This document shows positions 10,930 to 20,905 of a DNA stretch of 64,000 bases, piece by piece (position 1 is the stretch's first letter; each line of letters opens with the position of its first letter). The notes beneath the pieces are model-generated. The model was given only the letters and a program-made list of their open reading frames with translations. It did no database searches and was not told where the DNA came from. This DNA is from Schistosoma haematobium (lineage: Eukaryota; Platyhelminthes; Trematoda; Strigeidida; Schistosomatidae), in assembly GCF_000699445.3 (NCBI RefSeq), contig NC_067195.1:52246465-52310464 (forward strand), written 5' to 3'. Both the position numbers and the translations under genes were made by a program.

Positions 10930-12325
10930 ACACAGAGAGTGGATGCACCTGCGCCATTGCAAACGATTTTGAGCCATGTCATTCAGAGTCTCTAACCATC
11001 GGTTGCTATCATCTCGCGCTCCCCAACCAGGTAGTCTACACCTACCAACATGACTCAGTCCACTTGTCAGTGACTTCATGGACTTGTGCCATAGAACCTC
11101 ACGATCAACAGAGTCGAATGCCGCCTTAAGGTGGAGAAATACTACGATTGTGGGGCGTCTGAACGAATATCTGTGTTCTAGAACCTGACGTAGAGTGAAT
11201 ATCTGATCTATACAACCAAGTCCAGGTCGAAAACCGGCCTGGTTGTCTCTAATCTGCCCTTCACGAGCTTTGGTTAGGCGTCGAAGTATTATTGAAGCTA
11301 ATATTTTAGACACTATATTAGTCAAACTGATTCCTCTGTGATTGTCACAAGAGGACTTTTGTCCTTTCTTATAGACTGGCACAATCAGTGATTGAGACCA
11401 GTCAGATGGGATTACGTCCAGTTCCCAAATTCTACCTAAGACCTCGGTTAATCTCATTGCTAATACTGGACCACCATCCTTAAAAATCTCAGGAGTAAAC
11501 CTGTCAGGGCCTGCTGCTCTCCCTCGTTTCAGATTTCCTATGACTTTTTCAACTTCGTAAAAGGACGGAGGACCTACATTAACTTGCCATTCAGGTTGAC
11601 TAGAGATCTTGGGAAACCGAAGTGTGGCTGAAGGCCAGTTGAACTGATCCCTAAAGTCTTCTGCCCATCGATCCAATCTCCTGGATTGAGAATGAATAAT
11701 ATGTCCATCTTTCTCTGAGATTGTTTCGCTAACGGTCGGGTTCCTAATTCCGGTTTCTTTAACGAGTCTGAACAACTGTCTGCTATTACCTATTGCCGCT
11801 GCCTTTTCCATCTCTCTTGCTTTCGCTACCCACCACTGTTCGCGATCATTGCGTAGACTTCTTGTCAGCTTGCGCTTAAGCTGACTCCGCTCTTCATTAT
11901 GTTCAGAGCCAGGTGGAATGAGTTTCCGAGCATCTATCAGTGCGATAGATGCTGCTGAGAACCAGTGTTGCTCCCAACCTTCTGGTTTACCTTACTAGCA
12001 GATATCACTGCTGTTTCCACAGCTTTTCGGATATCATTCCATGCTGCCTCGGGGTGGGCATCACATACATGGCTGCCAAACTGTTTTTCTAGTTGTTCCT
12101 GAAATATACTCTTAGCTTGACTATCACTAAGTAGGCCCCTAAGAGGTTTCCCTGCAGCGTCTTTCCTACGTCCAGTAAGACGCAAGCAAATACGCGCTCG
12201 CACTAGAGCATGATCTGAATCTAAGCATATGCTCCAGAATGAGCGACAGTCTTCTATCGAGCCCCTCCATCGGTGGCTGATAGCGATGTGATCTATTTGG
12301 GTCCAACGTTGGGACGAATTAGGTT
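10930..12325 (-). pseudogene. RTE-like non-LTR retrotransposon, truncated and deleted
   Basis: Minus strand. From 12325 the frame reads the end of the AP-type endonuclease (RWTQIDHIAISHRWRGS, then SDHALVRARIC), then a linker (LTGRRKDAAGKPLRG, FQEQLEKQFGSHV). After a frame break near 11950 comes the N-terminal half of the reverse transcriptase: FTPEIFKDGGP, SLIVPVYKKGQKSSCDNHRG, QAGFRPGLGCIDQIFTLRQ and VVFLHLKAAFDSVDREVLW. The sequence then jumps to the C-terminal tail (SLTSGLSHVGRCRLPGWG, WRRCIHSL), so the catalytic YADD region is deleted. The 5' end is truncated inside the endonuclease. The deletion is inferred from the usual domain order. The family is RTE-like by motif style; the exact clade is uncertain. 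Confidence 0.82.
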
Positions 12326-12611
12326 AACTGGATAATACTAGTAAATAAGCTTTTACAAATACAGTTAGGAAATTATGGTAGCTGTTTGTGTTATTGCTAT
12401 TAAAAAATTCGGTAAATTCTTCTCTTTTGCTTTGCTTTTGTCCCTGATGTGTTAATAGCTATTGGGTGTTGCGTTTTAATCAACTAGAAGAGTACATTTG
12501 AACATATGATATTCATACATTGTAAATGTCTCGAAACCAAATAGATTGATTTAGTGAATACTTTTTTTTAACCCAATTATAATAAAACGAGCTAGACATT
12601 AACACTGTTAG

Positions 12612-12830
12612 ATGCCGACTCAGTGGTCTAGAGGATAAGCGTTCGCGCAAAACAGGTCCTGTATTGAAATCCCACATATGGGATCGTAGATGAACACTTG
12701 AGAAGTCCCATATAGAGACAAAAAGACCATTCAGTGCATCAAAGTTTTCGATGGTGGTCTAACATCGACGAGTTCATGATCATAATAAAAGCTTAATAAT
12801 ATCCACAACCCTATACTGATAATAAAACAA
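12612..12830 (+). mobile_element. tRNA-derived SINE (Sm-alpha-like)
   Basis: Begins TGCCGACTCAGTGGTCTAG, fitting a Pol III A box, followed about 35 bp later by GGTCCTGTATTGAAATCCC, a decayed B box. The tRNA-like head is followed by a unique body and the tail ATGGTGGTCTAA...GTTCATGAT shared with 6635-6705. The Sm-alpha name is from memory of schistosome SINEs and is an inference. Confidence 0.7.
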
Positions 12831-13133
12831 ATCACTGATAATTGTTGTGGGAGAACACTATAAAACGTAATATTTATGTAGTCATATTTTACAGAATTTC
12901 CTCAATACAAAAAACACAGTTTCTAATAATTAATCTATACGACATCACACTACAAATTCATGAACCGAATATTGAATGCTCTATAAATTGACTGACTGTT
13001 CAAAAGGTTACAGAATTAAACAGACATACTCAATCCATAAAATACTTATAAACTTAGAAAGATATGTAAACAAAAACTTTCATTTTCACTAAATTAAAAT
13101 CGAATGATCTTTTTTAACATTAAAAACATTTAC

Positions 13134-13326
13134 TTGATGAAATAAAAGCGCTTGTCCAATATTACCCCATGACGATTCTAAATGCCGCTGATATAATGAA
13201 AATACAAGTAGACCTAAAACAATAATTGCGACTACCGTATAAATTGGTTGAATTAATAAACACATAATGAAACAACCAATCATTCCCAAAATTGAAGTGA
13301 TCCAGTTAAAATAACGAAATGTTGGT
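13134..13326 (-). CDS. SLC12A9: SLC12A9-like exon 4 (last membrane helices)
   Basis: 193 nt, phase 2 in, phase 0 out. It starts with RPTFRYFNW, the conserved cytosolic loop, continues with two adjacent hydrophobic segments (TSILGMIGCFIMCLLI and VVAIIVLGLLVFSLY), and ends with SSWGNIGQALLFHQ, which begins the C-terminal cytoplasmic domain. The acceptor is TTGTCAG and the donor CAA-GTAAAT. Reading frame outside these limits (to 13391 and 13089) is intron. Confidence 0.9.
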
Positions 13327-14922
13327 CTGACAAAGTGAAATGTAAACAAAACAAAAAGACAATACGATAATTGGTATGGAAAATTACACATACTGACGAA
13401 ATGAATCTATTTCATTTTCTCATGAAATTTAAATACAATTTTTAGATGAAAATATTTTATTTTTTGCCAAGTAATTCGGTGCAGATAAATGATGTTTCTT
13501 TCTTCGCAATATTAGATCTATTCTTAACATAAAATCATTTCCCAGATAATTTTATAACTAGTTTTCTTTATTAATCACTGAAAGAACTTAAAAGATTACA
13601 CCTTTATCGTAACTATTTTTAAGATCATAAGACTAAGAGAAAACATTTTCAACCTGTTAGGTATTTATTATAGGCTTGCAGAGAGATCACGGTTGTAAAT
13701 TGATTCCACTTTATATTTGCAGGTAACAAATTAAATGAACACACATTAATACTCTAGTGAACAGAGGACAGGTGGGGACAATCGAATGTGTTTAACACAA
13801 AACTACAGGACTTGTTAATAAAATATAACAATCATAAAGTAAATGCTTAGTTCGCAAAATGTCCATCGATTGTCTCAAAATGACTCAGACTTCATTGTTC
13901 TTGAATTTTCGTACAAATTGCATTTTGTTCCCATTCTTTACTGTTCTGTCCTCTTGTCTCTCTGCTGTCAGACATTCTGTTCCTGACTAACGTCATATAC
14001 TACTTATGTCGATATAAGTAGCACACACCACAATATCAATACCATAAACTACATTCACTACCTCGAAATCGGTATTATAGATTGACATAATTTTCATCAT
14101 AATCGAGTCGATTAAAATGTTATGAAGAATGTAGATCACCACTGAGAAATATATTAATGTATAGTTATTTGACAAACTGTAAAGCAAAATGAAAATGTTT
14201 TTATTCTTATTCATTTCATAAATTCCGAATCAATATTTCTTGTATATTAGTAATTATTATGAAGGTATCACAGAAATTCTTCGGTTACACTAAAGAAAAT
14301 CTATTTTTTTCTCAAATGCCACAGTAAAAAGAGACTTTATTTATGATTAGTTAAAAGATATGTTGAATTTTGGATCAACAAATGCTTTTTGGTGATTCAA
14401 GAATCACAATATTAGTTTTTTAACGAATAGCTGACACGTTTAAAGCACCTTTCATCTACTTCAGTTTAGGCAATTAGGTAGTATCGTTAGCTCTCACATC
14501 TGGATTGTGATTCTAAGTTGAATAAATCAACTTGTATTTGTTGAATATCAATTTTAATATATGACATTTGGAAAATATGAAACAGTGAAATAATGGTGAA
14601 GATACCTGCAGGCTATAATCCCATTTTATTACAGAGAATCATGTGGTAACCATTAGGCCTCATGGGAAGTTTCTCAAACTTAAATATATAAATCTGTACT
14701 TGATAAATGTAATATATTGACTAAAATCATCAAGAGTATATTGTATGGTGTCCTGTAAATCAAATAAATATGCAATATCGGAGGAAACTATCAAATACAT
14801 CAGTTATTTTGCGAAAATAAACTTTAAGTCTAAGTTTCAAATCACAAACGCAACGGTTAACATAAAGTGAGGTTGAAATCATGATATAACGTAAACAGAA
14901 CACTATACTTTAACAGATTAAC
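13327..14922 (-). other. intron between exons 3 and 4
   Basis: AT-rich, with a repeat relic at 13900-14035. The open frame at 13993-14214 overlaps the relic and is not a gene. Confidence 0.7.
13900..14035. repeat. repeat fragment shared with 7080-7250
   Basis: C/T-rich lead followed by CTACTTATGTCGATATAAG and CACACACCAC, matching the pattern at 7202-7244. Unassigned family. Confidence 0.4.
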
Positions 14923-15047
14923 CTGAAATTTGGTGGTGAGGCAGCATCTAAACCAGCACAGGCCAAATTCACCGAAGCATAAGCCAGTAAAAATAGAACA
15001 GATACAAGTGGAGCGATAGCATTTAATCTACCAATCAGTAAAATTAA
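14923..15047 (-). CDS. SLC12A9: SLC12A9-like exon 3 (transmembrane)
   Basis: 125 nt, phase 0 in, phase 2 out. It encodes [20 protein letters not shown] and then [10 protein letters not shown], two hydrophobic segments in which the N.IAP...S..FL.AYA..NL pattern is conserved across SLC12 carriers. It ends SPPNF plus two bases of an Arg codon completed by the first base of the next exon, which supports both splice sites. The donor is GTTAAT, weaker than the others. Confidence 0.87.
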
Positions 15048-16903
15048 CTATATTTTCACCAAACAAAAACAAGAACAAAGAAATAGTGTATATCATAATT
15101 GATTTCTGATAAAATTCAGAAGAAATAAACAAGTGAATAATAATAAACAATAGGAATTAAAATCATCCTTAAGTGAAAAATTGTGTTATTTAAATAATAA
15201 AAAAAGTAATCTATTCCAAATTACTTATTAAATTAACATCAAAGGTACTAAGTAGGGAACATTATTCATAAGAAAACTAAGATTGTCAGAATTATGTGAT
15301 TTATCAGAGTAATAAATTTCAAAAACTCTGATCCCAAACTCTATCGACATAGTGGGAAACAACTCATAAGATTGACCATAACTTGGCTTTTGTAGTGTTG
15401 TACAAAATTGTTAAAGGGCATTTACTGAAGCCTTGACCATACGAAAATTCGAACCCCCTTTATACATTCAAAAACACTTTGTTCTTACCTTAAATCTACT
15501 CTGCTAATGTTAGTTTATTATCCAGAGTGATGTTTCATATTATTTTCTTTATTATCTTTGTCTCCTCCTCCCTCCCATTTCTAGTCTAACTGACTTCCTA
15601 TTTTTATGTATAAATGTTCTTAACATGTGTGTGTGATCAGATTGTTCGAAATGTATTGCACAAATATATATAATCCTTGTCTTCTTATTACACTAACCAA
15701 ATTTATCAAAGGGACTAATTGCTTTATTCATGTTGTTGAGGTAGCTCAAAACATAACCTGTATGATAAATTTATTAGAGATCCGATTGAAGTCACTTGTA
15801 TTGATTTAACAGAACCTTAAAGATGATCCTAACATTTTTAACCAGTATTAAGGCTTAAAGTCATAAAAAAATACATTAAAAAATAAATAGGAAATTCATA
15901 TCATATTGTTGATATATTTCTTGTAATGATGAACTTTGTACAAAAATCATATTCGCTTAGTTTCAGTTTTAATGTTAACGATAAGAAAAAGTAAATAATT
16001 ATTTTCGAAATCTACTTTAATGTTTATAAATGGCTGTCAATAAAATACTGTATATGTACAACAGAACAGAAATTTCTATTATTTGATTGATTGATTTTAA
16101 ACTGGTACCATTTACCGACATAGCCCTCTCATCGTTCTTAATGTTACTTATCTTTCTTTTAAATAAATACTCAATTCAAAAGTATTATTTCTGAATAGAT
16201 AATCGAAACTAGTGTCCCAACCATCAAAGACAAATATTTCTTTACTTATTTGATGTACAGACTATGCTATTAAGATATTCATGCCCAAATTGGCTTTATA
16301 AAACTAAACAGAGAACATTAATGAACCATGTAATGCCAATTAATGATACGATACAAGAAAAAAACTACCAGGAACACAATAAAACGTCAATCAATACTGA
16401 ATAGATTTTGTGTGTGATTCAATGAATGAAAAAAAGAAAGATAGCAAACTAATATTTCTTGTGTATTTCCCATTTGAAGAGAAATTATTTCAATAAGTGT
16501 TCGTGAAGTACATACTTGGTTTCCTTAAATAAAATTACTGGTGACAGAGCCTGATTAAAGAAAGTACCTATTATTTACAAGTAAAATATGTATTAAGATT
16601 ATCGAAAAAATCTCAATTACCTACCATTTGAAGTTATTGGTATAATCGTATTGAAAAATATCGTAAAAACTTTGGAAACCTAACCAATGTGTTACAAAGT
16701 CTTGTAACGTTTAAAAAAGATAAACAGATTCAGTATACACTTTACAGAAAGAATAAACGGATAGTATAAGCTAAAGTATGATTTAAAAAATTCTAGAAAT
16801 TCATAAGAAAACAACTAGTGCCTTATAATTACAAATACTAATAAACATCTACTTCCAACAATTCACAAATGAATAAACAGTGCAGAATAATCAACTAACT
16901 CAC
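15048..16903 (-). other. intron between exons 2 and 3
   Basis: AT-rich; no RNA gene or repeat recognised. A pyrimidine-rich stretch at 15555-15600 stands out weakly. Confidence 0.65.
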
Positions 16904-16986
16904 CAAACAAAGAAACCCAGCAGAAAGGACTGCCACTATCGGATTACCACGTTTTGAGGTCCATTTTGCTGGATGGAGAAGTCGAC
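16904..16986 (-). CDS. SLC12A9: SLC12A9-like exon 2 (transmembrane)
   Basis: 83 nt, phase 1 in and phase 0 out. The acceptor is GAATAG and the donor TTG-GTGAGT. It encodes a loop RLLHPAKWTSKRGNPIVAV followed by a hydrophobic stretch; the RGNP motif is typical of SLC12 proteins just before a membrane helix. It is separated from the previous exon by 43,314 bp, almost all of it the tandem LTR array. Confidence 0.85.
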
Positions 16987-17600
16987 CTATTCAAAGCAAA
17001 AAGTCAATTATTATACTACATAATCGGCATTTGTTATGTGGTAATATTTTGTCCGACTGACTTCCGGATCTTGGAATCTTGAATGAAATATGACTTTTAA
17101 AAATATACTGAAATATTATTGAAAAAAGGCATTAAAATAAAGAAGGCTATCCGTAATGCTGGCCAATAATAAACTTGTCATCGATATGAGATAATATCTC
17201 ATAGAAAACTACTGCCTCACTTCATTCTATTTGTTGCCAAACAATAGAGTGGGATATACAATCATGAAGATAGTTGAATCAACCAACATGAACATGATCT
17301 CAAGAGATAGCAGTAAAATGAAGACATAAATAAGCAAGTAGTAAAACAATATATTATTGATAAGATTTAATATTTGCAACGATTTATTAAGATTTCACTG
17401 ACTATATATAAAACAAAATAGAAAAGTTGGAATATATACAGTGAAAAAAGTTAAACACAGACAATTGTTTAAGTTGATACGGTTAGCCTCATAAAAATTG
17501 TTGGCAATTTCGTTTCTGATAAAAATAATTAGATAGCATGAATCGATAAAAAACATTATACTGTGAAGTTTATTTTGTTTTCAATCATTATAAACTGTTA
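16987..17600 (-). other. left remnant of the array-bearing intron
   Basis: AT-rich intronic sequence between exon 2 and the first LTR. Its last bases before the array are CTGTTA; no repeat recognised. Confidence 0.7.
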
Positions 17601-17954
17601 TGTTAGGATAGTCGGAAAAATATACCAATAATTATCGTGTTAAGTCTATGGTGGCCTTGGACCTTAAATGTACATTTCCTATTGGTCGATGTTTACTTCA
17701 CTTGTTAAATATTTTGTAAATGTTGTTTCCTATTTTATGGTACGATGTATGCTTGATTGGTATATAAATAGAGTATGTTTGAAATATAATGATTCATAAC
17801 TCAGAGGCTGTGACTTGTGTTCTTGACTCAACTGGCTAGGACAGACAGCGAAGCAGGGCCAATCAGGGCACTAGGTCGTCCCTTACGTGTCACTGTCGCG
17901 GAAGCGGTCGATAAATAACGCTGCGCATCTATCCTGCAGTCTCCCGTTACAACA
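17601..17954 (+). repeat. LTR 1 of 31 (354 bp), type copy
   Basis: Begins TGTTAGGATAGTCGG and ends CCCGTTACAACA, giving a 4-bp terminal inverted repeat TGTT/AACA with the TG...CA rule. The same 354 bp recurs 30 more times. The length is fixed independently by the final copy, which ends at 59761 where the flank replaces the internal region. An end three bases earlier (TTACA) also satisfies TG...CA. Confidence 0.92.
17756..17770 (+). promoter_or_regulatory. LTR promoter: inverted CCAAT plus TATA box
   Basis: ATTGG immediately followed by TATATAAATA, a good TATA box, 163 bp into the LTR; a second inverted CCAAT lies at 17691-17695. A Pol II start about 30 bp downstream would define U3/R. The motif is repeated in every LTR, so the array carries 31 potential promoters on the plus strand. 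Activity is not shown by sequence alone. Confidence 0.6.
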
Positions 17955-17956
17955 AT

Positions 17957-17974
17957 TGGCGACGGGGTAGAGAA
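17957..17974 (+). other. primer-binding-site-like sequence
   Basis: TGGCGACGGGGTAGAGAA starts two bases after the LTR end. TGG pairs with the CCA end of a tRNA, and TGGCGAC is a common start of such sites in Ty3/Gypsy-type elements. The priming tRNA is not identified. Confidence 0.65.
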
Positions 17975-18114
17975 AATTTCGAACCCTGTAATTGGACAAG
18001 ATTCAGCCTATCTTTTTTTTGACCAATCAATATCCAGATTTGTCATCGGCGTCCTTGAGAATCATTGCTTGTTAATTGATTACAGTATTTCTCATTACCC
18101 TGCTGACTCAGGAA

Positions 18115-18933
18115 ATGACTCTCCTTCCCGATCAGTTGCAGCTACTACTAGATCGCCAGCAGCAGCGTTTCAGAGAAAGCCAGTTGAATGTTTTGGACAA
18201 TTTACGCACGCGACTGCTAAATCTCCCATGTTTCGGAGATGTGAAAGAGATTGACGAATTAATTTCTCACTTACATACTGAACTCGAGAATGACTGCAGG
18301 ATATATGAAGATGAAAACAAAAGCCTCTATGAATCCCTTATGATCAGTAATGCAAACGAGGCAGTCGCTCATAATCCGTCCAGCGATGCGGGAATGTCCA
18401 GTTCAGAATCATGCCCTGTTGTGGGTTCAAATCCCACTGTTCCTGAAACGTGTACAGACAGTGATGTACCCAGCTCACAGGAAGAAGATCTCTCATCAAA
18501 TGCTCATAAATTAATTACAGTGCCCTCTCATAAGGAAACAGGAAACAAATCGTGCAGTATACTGAGTCTAGCTGCTCCAAACGGTCCTCATCAGTCAACA
18601 ACAGGAGATTCTGATGAATCTTATTATCTAGATCCTCTTGTACCAGAAAATGTGTTAGATGCACCAAATGATGATCAGAAGTTTAATACAATTTTGATAG
18701 ATGTTAATTATCCCAGTGATCGACTATCCACAAATGAGATTTTCAAGGAATTCTATGATAATGTTCCAGAAGAATCGGACGTTGATGACCTCATATCAAG
18801 CGACGTTGGTCCACACTACTTAAGCACTTTTAGTGACTTCTCTGTTCCATGTGACAATTATGTATTAAATAAAGTCAAATTAATTTTAACTTGGGGATAT
18901 GAGGACCCAACATTATTTCGTGGGGGAGGATGA
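18115..18933 (+). CDS. gag-like ORF, unit 1 (272 aa)
   Basis: I do not recognise a named family. The first ATG at 18115 is chosen; the frame is open 39 bp further up from a TTG. Residues 3-35 (LLPDQLQLLLDRQQQRFRES onward) form a Gln/Leu/Arg-rich predicted helix like the N-terminus of some Ty3/Gypsy Gag proteins. Residues 42-75 are helical and acidic, 85-180 Ser/Thr/Pro-rich and likely disordered, and 190-272 acidic, ending DPTLFRGGG. There is no CCHC knuckle, protease DTG/DSG, reverse transcriptase YxDD or integrase motif. The position between primer site and polypurine tract fits a gag-only non-autonomous LTR element. Unit 1 (17601-18996) has G/A/G at the three marker sites 17900, 18058 and 18138. 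Confidence 0.7.
   Translation: MTLLPDQLQLLLDRQQQRFRESQLNVLDNLRTRLLNLPCFGDVKEIDELISHLHTELENDCRIYEDENKSLYESLMISNANEAVAHNPSSDAGMSSSESCPVVGSNPTVPETCTDSDVPSSQEEDLSSNAHKLITVPSHKETGNKSCSILSLAAPNGPHQSTTGDSDESYYLDPLVPENVLDAPNDDQKFNTILIDVNYPSDRLSTNEIFKEFYDNVPEESDVDDLISSDVGPHYLSTFSDFSVPCDNYVLNKVKLILTWGYEDPTLFRGGG
18421..18437 (+). other. tRNA T-arm / Pol III B-box-like sequence inside the ORF
   Basis: GTGGG-TTCAAAT-CCCAC is a 5-bp stem with a 7-nt loop and matches the B-box consensus GGTTCRANTCC. It falls at codons 103-108 of the ORF and recurs in all 30 units. No matching A box was found upstream, so a complete tRNA is not present. Confidence 0.5.
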
Positions 18934-18976
18934 ACGCAGAAAATTTTAAAATCCGGATATTAACTTCCGATCTTTT

Positions 18977-18996
18977 AAAAAAAAAAAAAGGGGAGG
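18977..18996 (+). other. polypurine tract, unit 1
   Basis: A run of A followed by GGGGAGG directly before the next LTR's TGTTAGG, as expected for plus-strand priming. The A-run varies between units, and the junctions at the ends of units 10 and 15 have GGG instead of GGGG. Confidence 0.85.
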
Positions 18997-19511
18997 TGTT
19001 AGGATAGTCGGAAAAATATACCAATAATTATCGTGTTAAGTCTATGGTGGCCTTGGACCTTAAATGTACATTTCCTATTGGTCGATGTTTACTTCACTTG
19101 TTAAATATTTTGTAAATGTTGTTTCCTATTTTATGGTACGATGTATGCTTGATTGGTATATAAATAGAGTATGTTTGAAATATAATGATTCATAACTCAG
19201 AGGCTGTGACTTGTGTTCTTGACTCAACTGGCTAGGACAGACAGCGAAGCAGGGCCAATCAGGGCACTAGGTCGTCCCTTACGTGTCACTGTCGCGGAAG
19301 CGGTCGATAAATAACGCTGCGCATCTATCCTGCAGTCTCCCGTTACAACAATTGGCGACGGGGTAGAGAAAATTTCGAACCCTGTAATTGGACAAGATTC
19401 AGCCTATCTTTTTTTTTGACCAATCAATATCCAGATTTGTCATCGGCGTCCTTGGGAATCATTGCTTGTTAATTGATTACAGTATTTCTCATTACCCTGC
19501 TGACTCAGGAA

Positions 19512-20330
19512 ATGACTCTCCTTCCCGATCAGTTGCAGCTACTACTAGATCGCCAGCAGCAGCGTTTCAGAGAAAGCCAGTTGAATGTTTTGGACAATTT
19601 ACGCACGCGACTGCTAAATCTCCCATGTTTCGGAGATGTGAAAGAGATTGACGAATTAATTTCTCACTTACATACTGAACTCGAGAATGACTGCAGGATA
19701 TATGAAGATGAAAACAAAAGCCTCTATGAATCCCTTATGATCAGTAATGCAAACGAGGCAGTCGCTCATAATCCGTCCAGCGATGCGGGAATGTCCAGTT
19801 CAGAATCATGCCCTGTTGTGGGTTCAAATCCCACTGTTCCTGAAACGTGTACAGACAGTGATGTACCCAGCTCACAGGAAGAAGATCTCTCATCAAATGC
19901 TCATAAATTAATTACAGTGCCCTCTCATAAGGAAACAGGAAACAAATCGTGCAGTATACTGAGTCTAGCTGCTCCAAACGGTCCTCATCAGTCAACAACA
20001 GGAGATTCTGATGAATCTTATTATCTAGATCCTCTTGTACCAGAAAATGTGTTAGATGCACCAAATGATGATCAGAAGTTTAATACAATTTTGATAGATG
20101 TTAATTATCCCAGTGATCGACTATCCACAAATGAGATTTTCAAGGAATTCTATGATAATGTTCCAGAAGAATCGGACGTTGATGACCTCATATCAAGCGA
20201 CGTTGGTCCACACTACTTAAGCACTTTTAGTGACTTCTCTGTTCCATGTGACAATTATGTATTAAATAAAGTCAAATTAATTTTAACTTGGGGATATGAG
20301 GACCCAACATTATTTCGTGGGGGAGGATGA
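19512..20330 (+). CDS. gag-like ORF, unit 2
   Basis: Unit 18997-20390 (1394 bp). Protein identical to unit 1. Marker state G/G/G; the leader T-run is one longer than in unit 1. Confidence 0.68.
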   Translation: MTLLPDQLQLLLDRQQQRFRESQLNVLDNLRTRLLNLPCFGDVKEIDELISHLHTELENDCRIYEDENKSLYESLMISNANEAVAHNPSSDAGMSSSESCPVVGSNPTVPETCTDSDVPSSQEEDLSSNAHKLITVPSHKETGNKSCSILSLAAPNGPHQSTTGDSDESYYLDPLVPENVLDAPNDDQKFNTILIDVNYPSDRLSTNEIFKEFYDNVPEESDVDDLISSDVGPHYLSTFSDFSVPCDNYVLNKVKLILTWGYEDPTLFRGGG

Positions 20331-20905
20331 ACGCAGAAAATTTTAAAATCCGGATATTAACTTCCGATCTTTTTTAAAAAAAAGGGGAGGTGTTAGGATA
20401 GTCGGAAAAATATACCAATAATTATCGTGTTAAGTCTATGGTGGCCTTGGACCTTAAATGTACATTTCCTATTGGTCGATGTTTACTTCACTTGTTAAAT
20501 ATTTTGTAAATGTTGTTTCCTATTTTATGGTACGATGTATGCTTGATTGGTATATAAATAGAGTATGTTTGAAATATAATGATTCATAACTCAGAGGCTG
20601 TGACTTGTGTTCTTGACTCAACTGGCTAGGACAGACAGCGAAGCAGGGCCAATCAGGGCACTAGGTCGTCCCTTACGTGTCACTGTCGCGGAAGCGGTCG
20701 ATAAATAACGCTGCGCATCTATCCTGCAGTCTCCCGTTACAACAATTGGCGACGGGGTAGAGAAAATTTCGAACCCTGTAATTGGACAAGATTCAGCCTA
20801 TCTTTTTTTTTGACCAATCAATATCCAGATTTGTCATCGGCGTCCTTGGGAATCATTGCTTGTTAATTGATTACAGTATTTCTCATTACCCTGCTGACTC
20901 AGGAA

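Larger units (their letters stand above)
10683..13133 (-). other. intron between exons 4 and 5
   Basis: Largest intron apart from the array-bearing one. It contains the RTE-like pseudogene (10930-12325) and a SINE (12612-12830), separated by AT-rich sequence. Confidence 0.75.

Noticed and set aside
18076..18114. Extension of the array ORF upstream to a TTG
   Set aside because: TTG is an unlikely eukaryotic start; the first ATG at 18115 has an acceptor-like sequence directly before it.
18421..18437. A complete tRNA gene in each array unit
   Set aside because: Only the T-arm is present; no A box, anticodon arm or acceptor pairing was found.
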